Source: an uncultured Clostridia bacterium (lineage in GTDB: Bacteria; Bacillota; Clostridia; Lachnospirales; CAG-274). From it: a stretch of 8,442 nucleotides of DNA. Below, piece by piece: positions 4,900-8,442 of this stretch; the first letter of the stretch is position 1, and every line of letters begins with the position of its first letter. The position numbers were made by a program, and so were the translations under genes. The stretch covers positions 1 to 8,442 of the forward strand of contig CAMOYW010000024.1 of NCBI GenBank assembly GCA_946630405.1, in the 5' to 3' direction. Below the pieces are notes generated by a model, which was given only the letters and a program-made list of their open reading frames with translations, ran no database searches and was not told where the DNA came from.

Positions 4900-6724
4900 A
4901 ATATTGCTTCGGGTGGAAAAGCCGGGTAGATATATCGGAAATGAAATAAATATGGTAACGAAGCCACTTGAAAAAGTGGCTGTTCGTTTTGCATTTTGTT
5001 TTCCCGATGTGTATGAGGTGGGTATGAGCCATCTCGGCTTGCAGATACTCTACTTCTTTTTGAACAGGAGGGAGGACGTGTATTGCGAGCGTGCGTTTGC
5101 GCCGTGGACGGATATGGAGGCACTTATGCGTGAAAACGAAATGCCTTTGTATTCCCTTGAAACGTTTACCCCTCTTAAAGAGTTCGATTTCGTGGGCTTT
5201 ACGCTTCAGTACGAGATGAGCTATACAAACGTTTTGAATATGCTTGACCTTGCAAATATTCCCCTGCTTGCAAGCGAAAGAGGGGAAGACGACCCTATAA
5301 TAATCGGGGGCGGTCCTTGTACATACAATCCCGAACCGCTTGCGGATTTTTTTGATATTTTTTACATAGGTGAGGGCGAAGTGTCCTACGATGAACTGCT
5401 CGACCTTTACAAGAGCGTAAAAAGCGAAGGGGGAAGCAGGGATGAGTTTTTAAAGAAAGCGCTTAAGATACCCGGTATATATATCCCGAAATTTTACGAT
5501 ATAAGCTATAATGAAGACGGTACGATAAAAGAGATAGCGCCGAATCACCCCGATGCACCCAAAACGATACGCAAGGTCATATGCAAAAATATGGACGAGG
5601 TGTTCTACCCCGAAAAGCAGCTTGTACCTCTCATAGAAACGGTACACGACAGAGTCACTCTTGAAGTGTTCAGAGGGTGTATAAGAGGGTGCCGTTTTTG
5701 TCAGGCGGGTTATGTTTACCGCCCCGTAAGAGAGAAACAGCCCGAAAGGCTTTTGAAACTTGCGGATAAGCTGATAGAAAGTTCGGGACATGAGGAGATA
5801 AGTCTGTCAAGCCTTTCGACGGGGGATTATACTCATTTTAAGCCTCTTGCCGAAGGACTTTTGGATAAATTTACAAAGAGCAATGTAAGTATATCTCTTC
5901 CGTCTTTAAGGATAGATGCCTTTTCTCTTGATCTTATGGATAAGGTTCAGGCTGTGAGAAAGTCGGGGCTTACCTTTGCTCCCGAAGCGGGCACACAAAG
6001 ACTCAGGGACGTAATAAATAAGGGTATAACCGAGAAGGAGATACTTGACGGCTGCGGACTTGCCTTTGAGGGCGGCTGGTCGAGAGTGAAGCTCTATTTT
6101 ATGGTGGGACTTCCCACGGAGACCGAAGAGGATCTTCAGGGTATTGTGGATCTTTCCGATGCGATAGTGATGAAGTATTTTGAAATACCCAAAGAGGAAA
6201 GGAAAAAGCGTCCTCCCGTTACGGTCACGGCAAGTTCGTCGTGCTTTGTGCCGAAGCCTTTTACGGCATTTCAGTGGGAGCCGCAATCCACGCCCGAAGA
6301 ATTTTTGGCAAAGACCCATTATGTTAAAACTCACATGAAGCGTAAGCAGGTAAGATATATTTACCACGAGCCCGACTTAAGCTCCCTTGAAGGTGTGCTT
6401 GCAAGGGGCGACAGAAGGCTTGGGAAACTGCTTTTGAGAGTGTGGGAACTCGGAGCAAAATTTGACAGTTGGAACGAATTGTTTAAATACGACCTTTGGC
6501 TCAAAGCCTTTGAGGAAACGGGCATATCCGCTCACTTTTATGCCAACAGGCGAAGAAGCTACGACGAGGTGCTCCCGTGGGATCATATCTCCATAGGGGT
6601 AAGCAAGCGCTTCTTTATTGAAGAGGCTGAGAGAGCAAGAAAAGAACAGGTCACGCCAAATTGTCGTACGGAATGTCAAAACTGCGGAGCGAAGTGCTTT
6701 GGCGGAGGTGTTTGCTTTGAATAG
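4880..6724 (+). CDS. TIGR03960-type radical SAM protein (B12-binding-like N-terminal domain)
   Basis: A 614-residue protein of the TIGR03960 family of predicted radical SAM enzymes, whose reaction is unknown to me. The N-terminal domain (about 30-200) resembles a cobalamin-binding fold: FPDVYEVGMSHLGLQILYFF (41-60), then GFTLQYEMSYTNVLNMLDLA (106-125) and IGGGPCTYNPEPLADFFD (142-159). At the place of the cobalamin motif DxHxxG it reads D43-x-Y45-x-x-G48, so the His ligand is absent. The radical SAM core (about 255-500) has the 4Fe-4S motif C267-x3-C271-x2-C274 (CIRGCRFC), STGDY (313-317), FAPEAGTQRLRDVINKG (366-382) and VGLPTET (409-415). The C-terminus carries C595, C599, C602, C606 and C612. 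The ATG at 4880 has GGAGAG 10 nt upstream; M5 (4892) is a second possible start. The partner domain TIGR03936, fused in many species, is here the next gene, overlapping by 8 nt. Confidence 0.92.
   Translation: MKELMDEILLRVEKPGRYIGNEINMVTKPLEKVAVRFAFCFPDVYEVGMSHLGLQILYFFLNRREDVYCERAFAPWTDMEALMRENEMPLYSLETFTPLKEFDFVGFTLQYEMSYTNVLNMLDLANIPLLASERGEDDPIIIGGGPCTYNPEPLADFFDIFYIGEGEVSYDELLDLYKSVKSEGGSRDEFLKKALKIPGIYIPKFYDISYNEDGTIKEIAPNHPDAPKTIRKVICKNMDEVFYPEKQLVPLIETVHDRVTLEVFRGCIRGCRFCQAGYVYRPVREKQPERLLKLADKLIESSGHEEISLSSLSTGDYTHFKPLAEGLLDKFTKSNVSISLPSLRIDAFSLDLMDKVQAVRKSGLTFAPEAGTQRLRDVINKGITEKEILDGCGLAFEGGWSRVKLYFMVGLPTETEEDLQGIVDLSDAIVMKYFEIPKEERKKRPPVTVTASSSCFVPKPFTAFQWEPQSTPEEFLAKTHYVKTHMKRKQVRYIYHEPDLSSLEGVLARGDRRLGKLLLRVWELGAKFDSWNELFKYDLWLKAFEETGISAHFYANRRRSYDEVLPWDHISIGVSKRFFIEEAERARKEQVTPNCRTECQNCGAKCFGGGVCFE
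4962..4981 (+). other. Perfect 8-bp hairpin with GAAA tetraloop inside the radical SAM gene
   Basis: AGCCACTT (4962-4969) and AAGTGGCT (4974-4981) are exact reverse complements around GAAA, a GNRA tetraloop. The stem lies about 80 nt into the gene, and the following stretch is T-rich but broken (TGTTCGTTTTGC). It resembles a weak terminator or an RNA-processing structure. It may be chance: about one such stem is expected in a window of this size if the loop is left free. Confidence 0.4.
5259..5287 (+). other. Imperfect 10-bp inverted repeat inside the radical SAM gene
   Basis: TTCCCCT (5259-5265) pairs with AGGGGAA (5281-5287). CTT (5267-5269) pairs with AAG (5278-5280) after a single bulged G, leaving an 8-nt loop. 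It is coding sequence (IPLLASERGE), and no function is implied beyond a stable mRNA fold. Confidence 0.3.
6704..6710 (+). promoter_or_regulatory. Shine-Dalgarno that fixes a TTG start for the DUF2344 gene
   Basis: GGAGGTG lies inside the last codons of the radical SAM gene. GGAGG ends 8 nt before a TTG at 6717. There is no ATG in frame near the family's normal N-terminus, so this site decides the start. Confidence 0.75.
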
Positions 6725-7370
6725 ATATAGGGTCACATTTTCAAAGACCGACAGGATGATATACATAGGTCATCTCGATTTGCTCAAATACTTTCAGAGA
6801 GTAATAAACCGTGCCGACCTTCCTATAGAGTATTCAAAGGGATTTAATCCTCACCAGCTTATGAAGTTTGCCATACCGCTTCCTCTCGGAATGAGGGGAG
6901 AGGCTGAATGTCTGGATATAAGGCTGACGGAGGATATGAGTGAGGAGGCTGTGTTTTCCGCTTTTGAAGATTCCCTCAGTGAGGGGATAGGGCTGAAAAG
7001 CGTGAGAAAGCTTTCGGACGGTGAGGATAACTGCGCAAGTGCCGTTCATTATGCCGATTACATTGCAAAGCCTAAAGACATGGTCACGGGGCTTGAAGAT
7101 GTGATCGAAAAAACGCTTGCGGCAAACAGTATAGAGATAGAAAGAACCGTCAAGAAAAAGACCAAAGTTACGGAGATACGTCCACTTATACATTCTTTGA
7201 ATGAGGAAAACGGGGTAATATATCTCACCCTTGCTACGGGCTCACAAGGGAACCTTAAAGCCGAAGATATGCTTAAATATTTGTATCAAAAAGCCGAAAA
7301 GGAATTTGTGCCGTATCGGGTGCAGATAACAAGAACGAGGTTGTACAGCGATATAGGGGTACCCTTATGA
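6717..7370 (+). CDS. TIGR03936 / DUF2344 radical SAM-linked protein
   Basis: A 217-residue protein of the DUF2344 family (PF10105, TIGR03936), known as a radical SAM-linked protein because it is found beside or fused to the TIGR03960 enzyme. Conserved blocks sit at the N-terminus: YRVTFSKTDRMIYIGHLDLL (4-23), INRADLPIEYSKGFNPHQLM (30-49), and FAIPLPLGMRGEAECLDIRL (51-70). It ends with a family-like RVQITRTRLYSD (201-212). No catalytic motif is apparent; a binding or adaptor role for the radical SAM partner is an inference. The TTG start at 6717 fits the family N-terminus and a good Shine-Dalgarno. An in-frame ATG at 6618 would add 33 residues lying wholly within the radical SAM gene and unlike the family. 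The TGA stop overlaps the ATG of the ribonuclease gene (ATGA). Confidence 0.9.
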   Translation: MNRYRVTFSKTDRMIYIGHLDLLKYFQRVINRADLPIEYSKGFNPHQLMKFAIPLPLGMRGEAECLDIRLTEDMSEEAVFSAFEDSLSEGIGLKSVRKLSDGEDNCASAVHYADYIAKPKDMVTGLEDVIEKTLAANSIEIERTVKKKTKVTEIRPLIHSLNEENGVIYLTLATGSQGNLKAEDMLKYLYQKAEKEFVPYRVQITRTRLYSDIGVPL

Positions 7371-8442
7371 ACAAGCTTTATATTCAGGGAGTGCCTTCGG
7401 ATTATGAGGCGGTGCTTGTAAAGGACGGAGAAATGTGCGAGTACTTTACACAAAGCCTTGACGAGGAAGTTTCCGTCGGTGATGTGTACCTTGTGCGTAT
7501 TGAAAAGGTCACCAAAGGAAATATGGTCTTTGTTCGTCTTCCGGGCGGAGAGCTTGCCTTCGTGCAGGCGGGCAAAAAGGAAAGCTACAAAGGCGGTATG
7601 CTTCTGCCTATGACGGTCACGAAGCTTTCCTCGGGAGAAAAGCTTACATGCGGAGAGTTTAAAATTGCCGTAACGGGAAGATACTGCGTTGCGGAAAATA
7701 AAGGCGGCTCCGTGGGTATCAGCAAAAAGATCGAAGACGAGGAACTGAGAAACAGGCTTTTTGAGCTTGCAAACGGATGTAAACCGAATGAAGCAAGCAT
7801 TGTTATAAGAACTTCTGCTTCGGAAGCGGATGAGGCGGAAATAAAAAAAGAAATAGAAAACAATATATCAAAAATATCGGAGATAGAGGAAAGGGCAAGA
7901 TATGAGTCCGAAATACGGCTCATGTACAAAGCGGAACCCTATCTTCACATTGCTGTAAGGGATCTGCTGAAAGAGGGAGACGAACTTGCGGTAAATACAA
8001 AAGAGATGTATAATGAGCTTGTGCCTTTTTTTGCCCCAAAGCTTACGGCAGAGGAAGATATGCTTTCGGCTCTTTGTTTAAGGGGCAAGACCGCAAAGCT
8101 TTTTGAAAGAAGAGTTTGGCTTAAAAGCGGGGCAAACATAGTAATAGATAAAACAGAGGCGATGACGGTAATTGATGTAAATTCGGGCAGAGCCACCGCC
8201 AACACTTCCTCCGAGAGGATAAATAAAGAAGCGGCAAAGGAAATTGCAAGACAGTTGCGTTTAAGGAACATTTCGGGTATAATAATAGTCGATTTTATAG
8301 GAGCAAGGGATCCGAACATAGGCGGAGAGTTGTGTGCCTATTTAAGAAAAGCGGTCAAAGGCGACAGACTTAAGGTCAATGTCGTGGGAGCGACCGAGCT
8401 TGGTCTTGTGCAAATGACAAGACAGAGAAGATATAAAGAAAT
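7367..8442 (+). CDS. rng: Ribonuclease E/G family endoribonuclease, 3' end beyond the window
   Basis: The first 358 codons of a ribonuclease E/G family endonuclease, which cuts single-stranded AU-rich RNA and processes rRNA and mRNA in the cytoplasm. A diverged S1-like region occupies about 37-110 (VGDVYLVRIEKVTKGNMVFV at 37-56). Then come GRYCVAENKGGSVGISKKI (104-122) and the 5'-phosphate sensor equivalent VIRTSA with R148-T149. The DNase I-like catalytic part has D270 in VIDVNSGR and D309 in IIVDF, matching the Mg-binding D303 and D346 of E. coli RNase E. EAAKEIARQLRLR (288-300) and LGLVQMTRQR (345-354) are also typical. The CxxC zinc-link that drives dimerisation would lie past the right edge. 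The ATG is within ATGA shared with the previous stop, with AGGGGT about 7 nt upstream. In related bacteria rplU (L21) and rpmA (L27) commonly follow. Confidence 0.94.
   Translation, partial: MNKLYIQGVPSDYEAVLVKDGEMCEYFTQSLDEEVSVGDVYLVRIEKVTKGNMVFVRLPGGELAFVQAGKKESYKGGMLLPMTVTKLSSGEKLTCGEFKIAVTGRYCVAENKGGSVGISKKIEDEELRNRLFELANGCKPNEASIVIRTSASEADEAEIKKEIENNISKISEIEERARYESEIRLMYKAEPYLHIAVRDLLKEGDELAVNTKEMYNELVPFFAPKLTAEEDMLSALCLRGKTAKLFERRVWLKSGANIVIDKTEAMTVIDVNSGRATANTSSERINKEAAKEIARQLRLRNISGIIIVDFIGARDPNIGGELCAYLRKAVKGDRLKVNVVGATELGLVQMTRQRRYKE

Noticed and set aside
6618..6716. Upstream ATG extension of the DUF2344 gene
   Set aside because: The 33 extra residues lie entirely within the radical SAM gene and have no family resemblance. 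The TTG at 6717 has the Shine-Dalgarno and the right N-terminus.
7585..8319. Two minus-strand open frames opposite the RNase gene
   Set aside because: Low-complexity Ser/Phe/Leu shadow sequence antisense to the catalytic region of RNase E/G.

Overview
The window looks like a chromosomal segment of a low-to-mid GC Gram-positive anaerobe, most likely a member of the Clostridia (Bacillota). The reasons are strong AGGAGG-type ribosome binding sites, SigA-like promoters, heavy use of ATA (Ile) and AGA/AGG (Arg) codons, and a set of families typical of that class: TupA-like ATP-grasp, DUF362, cytidylate-kinase-like, and the TIGR03960/TIGR03936/RNase G cluster. I cannot name a genus. I see no mobile element, CRISPR array, tRNA or rRNA.

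Layout: two transcription units diverge from a 197-nt AT-rich spacer (1433-1629). Leftward (minus strand) are a TupA-like ATP-grasp protein (554-1432) and, 3 nt further on, an RsmF/RsmB-type rRNA cytosine-5 methyltransferase (1-550) that runs off the left edge. Rightward (plus strand) is an uninterrupted seven-gene run: DUF362 protein (1630-2628), cytidylate-kinase-like protein (2638-3246), rhomboid protease with an extra N-terminal domain (3249-4349), family-4-type uracil-DNA glycosylase (4321-4899), TIGR03960-type radical SAM protein (4880-6724), its TIGR03936/DUF2344 partner (6717-7370), and ribonuclease E/G (7367 to beyond the right edge).

No gap in the rightward run exceeds 9 nt, and the last four junctions are overlaps of 29, 20, 8 and 4 nt. 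This suggests one polycistronic unit with translational coupling. A good promoter (TTGAAA, 17-nt spacer, TATTAT) stands at its head. The distal part, radical SAM + DUF2344 + RNase G, is a recurring arrangement in Firmicutes. It is usually followed by the genes for ribosomal proteins L21 and L27, which I would expect just beyond the window. The biochemical role of the radical SAM/DUF2344 pair is, to my knowledge, not established, so this is the best candidate here for an undescribed system, probably linked to ribosomes or RNA.

The other notable points are proteins whose signature residues are changed. The glycosylase has lost all four Fe-S cysteines of family 4. The TupA-like protein has altered metal-site motifs. 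The DUF362 protein has no ferredoxin module. The rhomboid carries a roughly 170-residue cytosolic domain with a CxxC motif. The radical SAM protein lacks the expected cobalamin-ligand His and ends in a five-cysteine cluster. Two strong hairpins lie inside the radical SAM gene.
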